Origin: Natrinema zhouii
GTDB lineage: Archaea; Halobacteriota; Halobacteria; Halobacteriales; Natrialbaceae
NCBI RefSeq assembly: GCF_013456555.2
Contig: NZ_CP059154.1
Location: forward strand, 1,302,001-1,366,000
Direction of reading: 5' to 3'
DNA: 64,000 bases
Made by a program: the position numbers and the translations under genes. This document shows, piece by piece, positions 1 to 8,041 of this stretch (position 1 is its first letter; each line of letters opens with the position of its first letter). The notes under the pieces are model-generated. The model was not told the DNA's origin. It saw only the letters and a program-made list of their open reading frames with translations, and ran no database searches.

Positions 1-465
1 GAGTTCGAGGTCCTGGAGATCCGCACCGCCGGGGTTCGAGGTCCGACAGAGGACGAAGACGCCGGCCTCCTCGTTCGCCAGAAACGGCTGGAGCGAATCG
101 CGGCCCATGTAGGGATTGACGGTGATTGCGTCGACGGTCTCGAGCAGCTGTGCGTACTGTCGAGTCGTGTTCCCGATATCGGCGCGTTTGGCGTCGAGCA
201 GGACGGGGACACCCTTCCCGTGGGCGTAGGCGACGGTCTCCTCGAGGGCTCGCCAGCCGTCGGGGTCCTCGTAGAAGGCCGCGTTCGGCTTGAAGACCGC
301 GGCGTGCTCGTGGGTCGCGTCGATGATGCGGCGGTTGAACGCCCAGCGCGGAAGGTCGTGTTCCCGCAGGTGATCGGGGATGCGCGACGGGTCGGGATCG
401 AGGCCGACCGAGACGACGCTGTCGACCGTTCGGATGCGGTCGTGCAGCCGGTCGAAGAAGTTCAT
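1..465 (-). CDS. pyrF: Orotidine 5'-phosphate decarboxylase, cut by window edge
   Basis: Last step of UMP synthesis (OMP to UMP). The visible 155 codons give the N-terminal part of the TIM barrel, and the C-terminus lies beyond base 1. The catalytic DAKRAD motif is at residues 91-96, preceded by the VFKPN strand around residue 58; a VNPYMGRDS strand follows. The LxxNRxxIDAT N-terminal pattern fits the archaeal/actinobacterial long form (type 2 PyrF). The start chosen is the ATG at 465, giving MNFFDRLHDR, the usual beginning of haloarchaeal homologues. The next gene is divergent. Identification is secure. Confidence 0.95.
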   Translation of the reverse strand, partial: MNFFDRLHDRIRTVDSVVSVGLDPDPSRIPDHLREHDLPRWAFNRRIIDATHEHAAVFKPNAAFYEDPDGWRALEETVAYAHGKGVPVLLDAKRADIGNTTRQYAQLLETVDAITVNPYMGRDSLQPFLANEEAGVFVLCRTSNPGGADLQDLEL

Positions 466-645
466 GCCTGGAATGGTTTCGCGACGGTCGAAAAGGTTAC
501 TATACGGACGCCATCGACCGGTAGTGAATCGGTATCGGTGCTACTCGGCCCGACAACGGACGAGCAGTGGCATGCCACGGTACATCGAACCATTCCAAAT
601 ACTTTAGACATCAGCTACTTCGTACCTATAATCGTTTGCTACTGT

Positions 646-894
646 ATGGGAATTCAACAGAACGCGATGTCGGTTTCGCGTCAGCTTCGCGACCGAGTCC
701 GATCGACGTTGACAAACGAGACGGAGACGGCTGACGACGAGTCTCCACACAGTGAACACGGGGACGCGGATCACGTCTCGTTCGGAAATCTCTTTCACTG
801 CTCGCGATGTGGCGACGTCTATATCGCCACCGAGAAACGCGTCTGCTCGGGCTGTGACACGGAAGTCGAACAGGTCCGATCGACGCTGGCCTGA
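646..894 (+). CDS. Small zinc-ribbon protein of unknown function
   Basis: Encodes 82 aa. The N-terminal half is acidic and probably disordered. The C-terminal half has a CxxC-x11-CxxC zinc ribbon (C52, C55, C67, C70). The ATG at 646 is preferred to more distant upstream in-frame starts because the extra sequence would overlap the divergent pyrF and lacks haloarchaeal character. An AT-rich stretch (atactttaga near 600) could be its promoter. Small zinc-ribbon proteins like this are abundant in haloarchaea and mostly uncharacterised; no function is proposed. Confidence 0.7.
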   Translation: MGIQQNAMSVSRQLRDRVRSTLTNETETADDESPHSEHGDADHVSFGNLFHCSRCGDVYIATEKRVCSGCDTEVEQVRSTLA

Positions 895-972
895 CGGGAC
901 GCTGACGACCTCGGATACCTTCTCGTGCGCCGCGTTCGAACGTCGATTCTCGTTCCGACTCGTTTCGACTCG

Positions 973-1392
973 TTACGTCTCGAGTACTTCGATCAGGTTC
1001 CCCTCGGGGTCTCGCAGAAACATGATCGTCGTCCCGCTCTCGGTCGTCCGGGGCTCGCTGAGTGTCGGAACGTCATCGGGAAGCGTCTCAGCGAAGGACT
1101 CGAGATCGTCGACCGAGAGGCCGACGTGGGATGCGCCCGGTTGATTGAGTCCCCCCGCCGGAGAGCCCCGCGCTTCGGGGTCGTACTCGACGAGTTCGAT
1201 TCGGGCCCCGCCCGCCTCGAGATGCGCGAAGTTCGCACTCGCACCCTCGACGCCGACGGCGTCGGAAAAGGCCTCGCCGCCGACGCTGAACCGGTCGGCG
1301 ACTGAGAGGTCGAGCACGTCACGGTAGAACGCGAGCGTCTCCTCGAGGTCGGCGACGGTGATCCCGACGTGGTGTGCGCTGAGGTCTGTCAT
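973..1392 (-). CDS. VOC family protein (glyoxalase I-like)
   Basis: Encodes 139 aa with two beta-alpha-beta-beta-beta modules of the vicinal oxygen chelate fold. Metal ligands fit the glyoxalase pattern: H8 in HHVGI, E66 or E69 in IELVEY, H89 in SHVGLSV and E135 in NLIEVLET. The family includes lactoylglutathione lyases, epimerases and fosfomycin-resistance-type enzymes, and sequence alone does not fix the substrate. A methylglyoxal synthase gene lies 3.4 kb away, so a methylglyoxal-detoxifying role is possible but inferred. ATG 1392 is chosen; an in-frame ATG at 1401 would add three residues. Confidence 0.85.
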   Translation of the reverse strand: MTDLSAHHVGITVADLEETLAFYRDVLDLSVADRFSVGGEAFSDAVGVEGASANFAHLEAGGARIELVEYDPEARGSPAGGLNQPGASHVGLSVDDLESFAETLPDDVPTLSEPRTTESGTTIMFLRDPEGNLIEVLET

Positions 1393-1478
1393 TAGGTGCA
1401 TCGTACGAGCGCGCCCGAAAAACGCTTCCGTCTGCGCCGTCCGCGCGGTCGGTAGTGAGCGTCGGGTCCGCCGAGGGG

Positions 1479-2405
1479 TTACTCCGCAGACAGGTCCGCG
1501 AGTCCGGCTTCGATCTCGTCGCGCCGGTCTTCCAGCCACTCGGGGAGAACGAGACGCTCACCGAGTGACTCGAGGTCCTCGTCGACCGTGTACCCCGGCT
1601 CCTTGGTGGCGAACTCGAAGAGGATCCCGCCGTGCTCGCGGACGTAGACCGATTCGAACCACTTGCGGTCGATGATCTCGGTCGGCCGGAGCCCCTGCCC
1701 CTGGAGCACGTCGCGCCACTCGGGCTGGTCGTCTCTCGTCGTTCGAAACGCCACGTGGTGGACGGTACCGGCACCGGGCTGTCCGCGGGGTGCCTGCGGT
1801 TCCTCGCAGAGATCGACGACGTATCCCAGCTCGCCGTCGCTCTCGTAGCGCCGACGGCTGCCGGCTTCGTCGGTTTCGCTGTAGCCCATCGTCCGCAGGA
1901 GTTCCGCGGTCGGGCCGGCCGTCGCCAGCGACAGCGTCACGCCGAAGAAGCCCCGAATCGCATGCTCGTCGGGAACCGGTCCCGCCGGCGGATCGCCGGC
2001 GGGTGCGTCGGATCGGGCGACCAGCTCGAGCGGGAGGCCGTCCGGATCCTCGAACGAAACGACGGTGTCACCGAACCGCGCTTCCGTCTCGGCGTCGACG
2101 CCGGCGTCCGCCAGCCGATCGGTCCAGAACTCGAGCGACTCGGCCGGGATCAGGAACGCGACCGCGCTGGCCTGTCCGGTCCCGACCTGCCCCGGACGAG
2201 CGTCGGTGTAGGGAAAGAACGTCATGCTCGTCCCCGGACTCCCACTGTGGTCGCCGTAGAACAGGTGATAGACCGAGACATCGTCCTGATTTACGCTTCG
2301 TTTCACCAGACGGAGCCCGAGCGTCTCAGTGTAGAACTCGAGGTTGTGGCGGGGATCACTGCCGATGGCGGTCACGTGGTGGATGCCGGGAATGTCGTCG
2401 GGCAT
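1479..2405 (-). CDS. VOC ring-cleaving dioxygenase, MhqO/PcpA/LinE type
   Basis: Encodes 308 aa with duplicated VOC modules. Putative Fe(II) ligands are the second His of GIHHVTA near the N-terminus, the second His of TVHHVAF around residue 220 and the Glu of ILFEFATK around residue 270, matching the 2-His-1-Glu site of hydroquinone-cleaving dioxygenases. It is a distant paralogue of the proteins at 40450-41406 and 50099-51055, which begin with almost the same PGIHHVTA motif. ATG 2405 is chosen because MPDDIPGIHHVTA aligns with MPEIPGIHHVTA there; an upstream in-frame start at 2432 would add nine residues. It may act on quinols or only in quinone detoxification. Confidence 0.85.
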   Translation of the reverse strand: MPDDIPGIHHVTAIGSDPRHNLEFYTETLGLRLVKRSVNQDDVSVYHLFYGDHSGSPGTSMTFFPYTDARPGQVGTGQASAVAFLIPAESLEFWTDRLADAGVDAETEARFGDTVVSFEDPDGLPLELVARSDAPAGDPPAGPVPDEHAIRGFFGVTLSLATAGPTAELLRTMGYSETDEAGSRRRYESDGELGYVVDLCEEPQAPRGQPGAGTVHHVAFRTTRDDQPEWRDVLQGQGLRPTEIIDRKWFESVYVREHGGILFEFATKEPGYTVDEDLESLGERLVLPEWLEDRRDEIEAGLADLSAE

Positions 2406-2437
2406 ACGCAACTGTACGCGGTTCAGCGCCAATAAAC

Positions 2438-2500
2438 CCGGGACGAACGGAGAAGACAGCCGGGACGAACGGAGAAGACCGCCGGGACGAACCGAAAAGG
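2438..2500. repeat. Three tandem copies of a 22-bp repeat
   Basis: The unit ccgggacgaacggagaagac plus two bases occurs at 2438 and 2460, with a third diverged copy at 2482. It lies just upstream of the VOC dioxygenase start (2405) and downstream of a divergent regulator. Two helical turns per unit would suit a multi-site operator, but no function is shown by the sequence. Confidence 0.8.
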
Positions 2501-2581
2501 GCGCTTTGGAGGGCTATGGGTACGGATCGGCACGACGGTCGTGTGCGTCGTTCGTCACGAACGTGCTGTGTGCCCGAGCCG

Positions 2582-2872
2582 TCACGACTGCGGCTCTCGT
2601 GCGTCCGATTTCACGAACAAGGCCTCGTTGAGGGAGTAGACGTGCTGTCTGGCGTCCGCGAACGAGATCTGCGAGTCGACGAGGTCGCGTTCCTCGAGTT
2701 GTTTCAACGCGTAGCGGACCGTTCGAACGGGGAGCATCGTTTCCGTCGCGAGTTCGGACTGCGTGAGGGAGCCCTCGTGGGCGAGGACCGTGAGCACGAG
2801 TTTGGCGCTCGGCGGAACGTCATCGACGGCGTCCGGAGCGGTCGTCGACGAGAGGGCGAACTGATCACTCAT
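2582..2872 (-). CDS. Winged-helix transcriptional regulator, MarR-like
   Basis: Encodes 96 aa. Residues 21-75 form a wHTH: PPSAKLVLTVL helix, then the LTQSELATETMLP helix-turn-helix and the VRYALKQLEERDLV recognition region and wing. Small single-domain MarR/IclR-type wHTH proteins are common in haloarchaea. The gene points towards the VOC dioxygenase with a 176-bp gap that carries the 22-bp tandem repeats, so it could regulate that gene. This is positional inference only. Confidence 0.8.
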   Translation of the reverse strand: MSDQFALSSTTAPDAVDDVPPSAKLVLTVLAHEGSLTQSELATETMLPVRTVRYALKQLEERDLVDSQISFADARQHVYSLNEALFVKSDAREPQS

Positions 2873-3105
2873 CTATCGGTCCTCTCGATGCGGACGGTCT
2901 TTAATGATTCTCTACGGGACGATTGGTCCACACAGCCGCGGCTACCGTATTACCGGTGGGACCGGTGAACTCGCGGTGTCGAAGCGTAACAGTGTGAGCC
3001 ACGAAGCCACCGAACGCGTCTCGAGGGACGCCACCGTTTCTCTGCCGGACCGGCTGCAGGACACGCTCGAGGGCAGACCGGGAAATCGGGAAGACCCGAG
3101 CACCA

Positions 3106-3906
3106 TCACTCGACGACGGCCCGAACCTGGAGGTACTCGACGCGGATCGCGTTATCTCCGAACCAGTCCTCGAGCGCGGCGACCGCGTCCCGGCGCAGGG
3201 CGGCCCGCGCGTCGTCGTCGTCCATTTGTCGGAGGACGGGCGAGAGCGGGCCGGACTCCTCGGCGAACTCGCGCCAGAAGTGGTGTGGAGTGGCGTACCG
3301 GAACTCGAGTAATCGGCGCTGGAACGAGCAGTCGGTGACGTCGGCGAACTGCTCGCGGACGAAATCGGGGTCGCCCCACTGGAGGTGCGACCACGGATCG
3401 CTCGGAGGTTCGGCGACGTGATCGGTCAGGACCTCGGTGAGATCGCCGACGACGCCGTTCGGCGACCACGCGGTGAAGCAGACTCGGCCGCCGGGTTTCG
3501 TCACGCGACGGAGTTCCGCGCCGGCGCGGGTCGAGTCCGGTGCGAAGACGTGGCCGAAGTTCGAGAGGACCACGTCGAACGCGTCGTCCGGGACGGGAAG
3601 GGTCTCGGCGTCGCCGGCGACCCAGCCGATATCGGATTCGGCGGCGAGCGAGGCGTTGTCACGAGCCAGCTCGAGCATTCCGTGAGCGAGATCGAGGCCG
3701 ACGACGTCCGCGCCCGCTCGACGGGCGGTTAACGCGGCGTTGCCGGTCCCGCAGCCGACGTCGAGAACGCGGTTGCCCGGATCGATCCCCGCGGTGTTGA
3801 CCAGTCGCGCGATAGCGGGCAACATGTTCGGCGCCATCGCGGGATACCGACCGGCCGACCAGACGTGTCTCGCCGATCGGTCGCCAGGCTCGGTCGGGTC
3901 GTCCAT
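3106..3906 (-). CDS. Class I SAM-dependent methyltransferase
   Basis: Encodes 266 aa. The Methyltransf_11 core is at about residues 45-140: motif I VLDVGCGTGNAA, the acidic loop VGLDLAHGM, motif II GDAETLPVPDDAFDVVLSNF and motif III VTKPGGRVCFTAW. The C-terminal half is a variable cap that would determine the substrate. UbiE/COQ5-like and many small-molecule methyltransferases share this layout, so the acceptor cannot be named. It is a single gene, with the SDR divergent on the other strand 119 bp away. Confidence 0.88.
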   Translation of the reverse strand: MDDPTEPGDRSARHVWSAGRYPAMAPNMLPAIARLVNTAGIDPGNRVLDVGCGTGNAALTARRAGADVVGLDLAHGMLELARDNASLAAESDIGWVAGDAETLPVPDDAFDVVLSNFGHVFAPDSTRAGAELRRVTKPGGRVCFTAWSPNGVVGDLTEVLTDHVAEPPSDPWSHLQWGDPDFVREQFADVTDCSFQRRLLEFRYATPHHFWREFAEESGPLSPVLRQMDDDDARAALRRDAVAALEDWFGDNAIRVEYLQVRAVVE

Positions 3907-4025
3907 AGTCGGTAGTCGGTCGCCAGGGTCAAAAGTCGATAGCCGCCTCGAGCCGTCCGTCGATCGCCGCGATTCCCGAACCGATCCACGGTCACCGTTT
4001 TGTGGCGCGCGCTCGTGCTATCGCT

Positions 4026-4727
4026 ATGACGCAAACAGCCGTCATCGCCGGCGTCGGTCCCGGCCTCGGCGCATCGCTCGCCCGAAAATTCGTCGACGAG
4101 GGCTGCCAGGTCGGGCTGTTCGCCCGTTCGGCGGACTACCTCGAGGAACTCGCGAACGCGCTCGGCGACGACGCGCTCGGCGTTCCGACGGACGTCACGG
4201 ATCCCGACGCAGTCGAGGCGGGCTTTCGGGAGGTCCGCGACGCGTTCGGCTCCGTCGATATTCTCGTCAATCACGCGAGCGGCGGTTCGTGGACGGGACT
4301 GCAGGGTATTTCACCGGACCAGTTCGAACGGGCGTGGCGGACGTCGGCGTACGGGTCCCTGCTGTGTTCGCAGGAGGCCGTCGACGACATGCTCGCTGCG
4401 GACGGCGGGACGATCATTTTCACCGGTGCGACCTCGGCGGTTCGCGGCCGCGGCGGCGCGCTCGGATTCAGTTCGGCCAAGTTCGCCGTCCGCGGGATGG
4501 CGGAATCCATGGCTAGGGAGCTCGGTCCGGAGGGGATCCACGTCGCCCACGTCGTGATCGACGGCCAGATCGAAACCCCAGAGGTTCGGGAATTACAGCC
4601 CGACCGCGACGAGGACGAATACCTCGATCCGGACGCCATCGCCGACTCCTACTGGCACCTCGTGACGCAGGATCGGTCGGCGTGGACGCTCGAGCTCGAC
4701 GTTCGGCCCCACGTCGAGGAGTTCTGA
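4026..4727 (+). CDS. Atypical SDR-family protein lacking the catalytic Tyr
   Basis: Encodes 233 aa with a Rossmann fold. The nucleotide-binding loop is GVGPGLG (residues 9-15), the D-V-T acidic motif is near residue 56, VNHAS stands in for NNAG near residue 81 and S137 is retained. The usual YxxxK is FSSAK at 148-152: the catalytic Tyr is Phe and the Lys is kept. A known divergent group of classical SDRs shows the same Phe substitution, so this is a family trait rather than a local mutation, and activity may differ from ordinary dehydrogenases. ATG 4026 is used. It lies 62 bp upstream of mgsA on the same strand. Confidence 0.88.
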   Translation: MTQTAVIAGVGPGLGASLARKFVDEGCQVGLFARSADYLEELANALGDDALGVPTDVTDPDAVEAGFREVRDAFGSVDILVNHASGGSWTGLQGISPDQFERAWRTSAYGSLLCSQEAVDDMLAADGGTIIFTGATSAVRGRGGALGFSSAKFAVRGMAESMARELGPEGIHVAHVVIDGQIETPEVRELQPDRDEDEYLDPDAIADSYWHLVTQDRSAWTLELDVRPHVEEF

Positions 4728-4760
4728 CCCGAAATCGAAGGTCTCCCCGCAAGCGAGCGC

Positions 4761-4767
4761 TTATTTT
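4761..4767 (+). promoter_or_regulatory. Putative box A for mgsA
   Basis: TTATTTT lies about 27 nt upstream of the mgsA ATG (4790), the spacing expected for a leaderless haloarchaeal transcript. Confidence 0.5.
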
Positions 4768-4789
4768 CCGCGAGGTGGACGTTCCGGGT

Positions 4790-5158
4790 ATGACGCGCGT
4801 CGCGCTGATCGCCCACGACGAGAAGAAGCCGGACCTCATCGAGTTCGCTCGAGCGCACGAGGAACAACTGCGGCAGTACGACCTGATCGCGACGGGGACG
4901 ACGGGACAGCGGCTCATGGACGAAACCGACCTCGAGGTCGAGCGCAAGGAGTCGGGACCGCTCGGCGGCGACCTGATGATCGGCGCAGAGGTCGCGGAGG
5001 GGAAACTCGACGGGATCGTCTTCCTCCGGGATCCGCTGCGAGCCCAGCCGCACGAGCCCGATATCTCGGCGCTGTTGCGGATCTGTGACGTTCGCGACAC
5101 GGCGCTCGCGACGAACCTCGCCTCCGCGGAGTTCCTCATCGAGGGACTCGCGGAGTAG
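4790..5158 (+). CDS. mgsA: Methylglyoxal synthase
   Basis: Encodes 122 aa and converts dihydroxyacetone phosphate to methylglyoxal and phosphate. Family motifs are present: H9-D10 after the first strand, phosphate-binding GTTG (36-39), SGPLGGD (55-61, catalytic Asp region), FLRDPL (78-83), H88 in PHEPD, and ATNLASAEF near the C-terminus. Length is slightly shorter than the bacterial enzyme (about 150 aa). ATG 4790 is supported by the box A 27 nt upstream. Downstream by 124 bp is a KhtTU-like K+/H+ antiporter pair, relevant because methylglyoxal stress is relieved by K+ efflux in bacteria. Confidence 0.93.
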   Translation: MTRVALIAHDEKKPDLIEFARAHEEQLRQYDLIATGTTGQRLMDETDLEVERKESGPLGGDLMIGAEVAEGKLDGIVFLRDPLRAQPHEPDISALLRICDVRDTALATNLASAEFLIEGLAE

Positions 5159-5252
5159 TTTCAGCGAGGTGCTCACGGAGTAGTTCGTCGTCGGCCACGA
5201 GGAGCGATCACTACGGGGGAGCACCGAGCTCGCATCTCCGAGAGGACACGCT

Positions 5253-5260
5253 ATTTAATA
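5253..5260 (+). promoter_or_regulatory. Putative box A for antiporter pair
   Basis: ATTTAATA lies 26 nt (centre) upstream of the ATG at 5283; it fits a leaderless promoter for the two-gene unit. Confidence 0.55.
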
Positions 5261-5282
5261 CGTCGGCTTCGAATATACTGGT

Positions 5283-5777
5283 ATGACTGTCTACGAGAGC
5301 GACCTCCCCGGCGTCGGGAAGAAGTTCGAGGTCGAACTCGAGAACGGGGAACGGCTCGTCATCGTAACGCACAACACGGGGAAACGGGAGGTGTACCTGA
5401 AATCGGACGCGGATGCCGACAGCGACAAACTGTTCGAGGCCTCAGATCGGCTCGCCCGGAAGATCGGCACGATCCTGGAGGGGGCGTACTTCCAGCCGGT
5501 GCAAGCTGAGCAGGTGGAGACGATGCTCTCCGACGACACGTACCTCGAGTGGTACGGCGTCGCCGAGGGTGCCGAAGTCGCCGGCCAGAGCCTCGCCGAG
5601 TCGAACATCCGCGAGCGGACGGGCGTCTCGATCGTCGCCATCCAGCGCGGCGAGACGTTGATTTCGCCGCCGACGCCGGAGACGGTCCTCGAGATCGGCG
5701 ACACCCTGGTCGTCGTCGGCGACCGCGAGGACTGCGCCCAGTTCGAGGAACTGCTCGGAGCAGGGTTCGAGGAGTGA
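5283..5777 (+). CDS. TrkA-C domain regulatory subunit, KhtT-like
   Basis: Encodes 164 aa. An N-terminal domain (residues 1-75) begins VYESDLPGVGKKF and is of the kind found in KhtT. A TrkA-C/RCK_C ligand-binding domain follows at about 85-160 (EVAGQSLAESNIRERTGVSIVAI, then VLEIGDTLVVVGDREDC). Length and architecture match B. subtilis KhtT (YhaT), the soluble regulator of the K+/H+ antiporter KhtU. The membrane partner starts 33 bp downstream. There is no Rossmann (TrkA-N) domain, so NAD(H) gating is unlikely; cyclic dinucleotide or proton sensing is possible for TrkA-C. Confidence 0.88.
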   Translation: MTVYESDLPGVGKKFEVELENGERLVIVTHNTGKREVYLKSDADADSDKLFEASDRLARKIGTILEGAYFQPVQAEQVETMLSDDTYLEWYGVAEGAEVAGQSLAESNIRERTGVSIVAIQRGETLISPPTPETVLEIGDTLVVVGDREDCAQFEELLGAGFEE

Positions 5778-5810
5778 ACGGGACGATTGCCGCCGCAGGG
5801 GTGACCGTTA

Positions 5811-7142
5811 GTGGCGACTGAAACGGCACTCGTCGACGTCGGGATCCTCTTTACCGCGGTCGCGTTCGCCGGTATCTGCTCGAGCCGAATCGATCAGTCG
5901 GTGATCCCGTTCTATATCATCATCGGGGTACTGCTGGGGTCGAACGTGCTCGGCGAACTCCCCGCGCTCGTCGGGAGCGAGGTCGGTATCGGCGGCGTCA
6001 CTGTCACCGTTCCCGAGGTGACGGTCGGCGGAGTCGATCTCTTGACGGCGCTGGGTGGGCTCGCACTCGGCGAAACCGACTTCATCGTCATCGGGGCCGA
6101 GATCGGGATCGTCCTCCTGTTGTTCTTTCTGGGCCTCGAGTTCAATCTGGACCGACTGCTCGCGAGCAGGGACCGGATCGGCAAGGCGGGGAGCGTCGAT
6201 CTGGTTCTCAACTTCGGTATCGGTCTCCTCTTCGGCTACCTCGTCTTCGGGAGCTTCCTCGCGGCCTTTCTCACCGCCGGGATCGTCTACATCTCCTCGA
6301 GCGCGATCATCACGAAGTCGCTGATCGATCTGGGCTGGATCGCGAACGACGAGGCCGAACCGCTGCTCGGGACGCTCGTCTACGAGGACCTGTTCATCGC
6401 CGTCTACCTGGCGATCGCGTCCGCACTGGTCCTGGGCGGCGGCGATATCGGGGCGGCCGCGGGCCAGATCGGGATCGCGATCGCGGTCATCGTCGCCCTG
6501 CTCGCGCTCGTCACCTTCGGGACCGGCTTCTTCCAGCGGTTTCTGGACGCCGACACCAACGAGTTCGTCGTCGTCCGGGCGCTCGGCGTCACGATCCTCG
6601 TCGCCGGCATCGCGCTCGCGCTGGGCGTCAGCGAGGCCGTCGCCGCGTTCTTCGTCGGCATGGCCTTCTCGTCGACTGACCACGTCCACGATCTCGAGCG
6701 ACTGCTCGAGCCGCTCCGGGACGCCTTCGCGGCGATCTTCTTCTTCTGGATCGGCCTCGTCACCGATCCGGGGCTGTTCACGCTCTCGATTCTCGGGATG
6801 ATCGTCGCCGCCGTCATCGTGACGACGCCGACGAAACTCGTCAGCGGCTACCTCGGCGGCCGGATCTATGGGCTCGACGACCGTCGCTCGCTCCGAGTGG
6901 GCTTCGGGATGGCCACCCGCGGCGAGTTCTCCCTGATCATCGCGAGCCTCGCGCTCTCGGGGGCCGGCAGCGGCCTCGCCGCTGAGACGGCACAGACGAT
7001 CTACGCCTTCACCGTCGGCTACGTCCTCGTCATGAGCATCCTCGGCACGTCGCTCATGCAGTACTCGAGTCGGATCGAACCCGTCGTCGTCTCACTGCTC
7101 GAGCGCAGACGAGAGGGGACGACCCGGCCGGCCGACAACTGA
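5811..7142 (+). CDS. CPA2 monovalent cation:proton antiporter, KhtU/KefB-like
   Basis: Encodes 443 aa and is almost entirely hydrophobic, with about 12-13 membrane segments of the Na_H_Exchanger (CPA2) fold. The pattern FLGLEFNLDRL near residue 107, the SSSAIITKSLIDLG segment near residue 163 and the GMATRGEFSLIIA segment near residue 366 are typical of Kef/KhtU proteins. There is no C-terminal RCK domain; the separate TrkA-C protein directly upstream supplies it. The start is GTG 5811, with no better ATG nearby. It probably exports K+ (or Na+) in exchange for protons, and K+ is most likely from the partner type. Confidence 0.9.
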   Translation: MATETALVDVGILFTAVAFAGICSSRIDQSVIPFYIIIGVLLGSNVLGELPALVGSEVGIGGVTVTVPEVTVGGVDLLTALGGLALGETDFIVIGAEIGIVLLLFFLGLEFNLDRLLASRDRIGKAGSVDLVLNFGIGLLFGYLVFGSFLAAFLTAGIVYISSSAIITKSLIDLGWIANDEAEPLLGTLVYEDLFIAVYLAIASALVLGGGDIGAAAGQIGIAIAVIVALLALVTFGTGFFQRFLDADTNEFVVVRALGVTILVAGIALALGVSEAVAAFFVGMAFSSTDHVHDLERLLEPLRDAFAAIFFFWIGLVTDPGLFTLSILGMIVAAVIVTTPTKLVSGYLGGRIYGLDDRRSLRVGFGMATRGEFSLIIASLALSGAGSGLAAETAQTIYAFTVGYVLVMSILGTSLMQYSSRIEPVVVSLLERRREGTTRPADN

Positions 7143-7260
7143 CGCGGTGCCGTCGGCCCCGTCGCTGGTGGAATGCCCTCGACACCGTTCCACCTGCGAT
7201 CAGTTCCACCGTCGGATCGGAAGGGATAGCTTCAACCCGCTCGAGTCCCGTTTCACGTCT

Positions 7261-7920
7261 ATGCCACAAGCGGTCGTCTTCGATCTCGATTACACGCTCG
7301 CCGTTCCCCGGCGGGATCGGGCGACCATCCTCGAGGAGGCCACGTCGGTCACGGACGCGCCCTCGCTCACGCGGGAGGCGTATCTCGCGGCCCATCGCCG
7401 GAACCTCACCACCGAGACGCGCGAGCCCATCTTCGCCGACCTGCTCGCGGACAGCGAGAGCAACGCCGATCCGGCCGCGGTCGCGACGGCCTACCGCGAG
7501 ACGATCGCCGACGACCTCGAGGCGCTCCCCGGGGTCGAAGCCATGCTCGCCGACCTGCGCGGCGAGTACCGGGTCGGCCTGCTCACCAACGGCCCCGTCC
7601 GCGCCCAGCGGCACAAACTCGAGACGCTGGGCTGGGAGGACGCCTTCGACGCCGCGCTCGTAACGGGCGAACTCGAGGCCGGGAAACCCGATCCGCGCGC
7701 GTTCGAGGCGATCACCGGCGAGCTGGACGTGGACCCCGCCGACGCGGTCTACGTCGGCGACGAGGTCGAGGCCGATATTCGGGGTGCGACCGAGGCGGGG
7801 ATGCGAGCGATTCAGGTGCTGCTCGAGGACGGTCCCGAGCCCGATTCTCGCGCGATCGCGCACGTCGAGCAGCGGGAGATCGCGGCGACGCTTCCGAAGC
7901 TCGTTGCGACGCTCGAGTGA
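7261..7920 (+). CDS. HAD-superfamily hydrolase
   Basis: Encodes 219 aa. HAD motif I is FDLDYT (D8 nucleophile, D10), motif II is LLTNGP, motif III is the Lys of EAGKPDPRAF and motif IV is VYVGDEVEAD. An alpha-helical C1 cap lies between motifs I and II, as in phosphoglycolate-phosphatase-like enzymes. The substrate is not predictable. TTCAA 27 nt upstream supports ATG 7261, and longer in-frame starts are not needed. It lies 118 bp after the antiporter gene on the same strand. Confidence 0.88.
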   Translation: MPQAVVFDLDYTLAVPRRDRATILEEATSVTDAPSLTREAYLAAHRRNLTTETREPIFADLLADSESNADPAAVATAYRETIADDLEALPGVEAMLADLRGEYRVGLLTNGPVRAQRHKLETLGWEDAFDAALVTGELEAGKPDPRAFEAITGELDVDPADAVYVGDEVEADIRGATEAGMRAIQVLLEDGPEPDSRAIAHVEQREIAATLPKLVATLE

Positions 7921-8041
7921 AACGGACCCTGTGAGATCCGCTTCAGCCTGACGGACGTTTTCTTGAGGCGAGCCATTGTGCGCTCCACAGATCGTTCAGT
8001 ACAGAGGAAGGACGTGTCACTCGAGATTGGTCGACCGGCGT

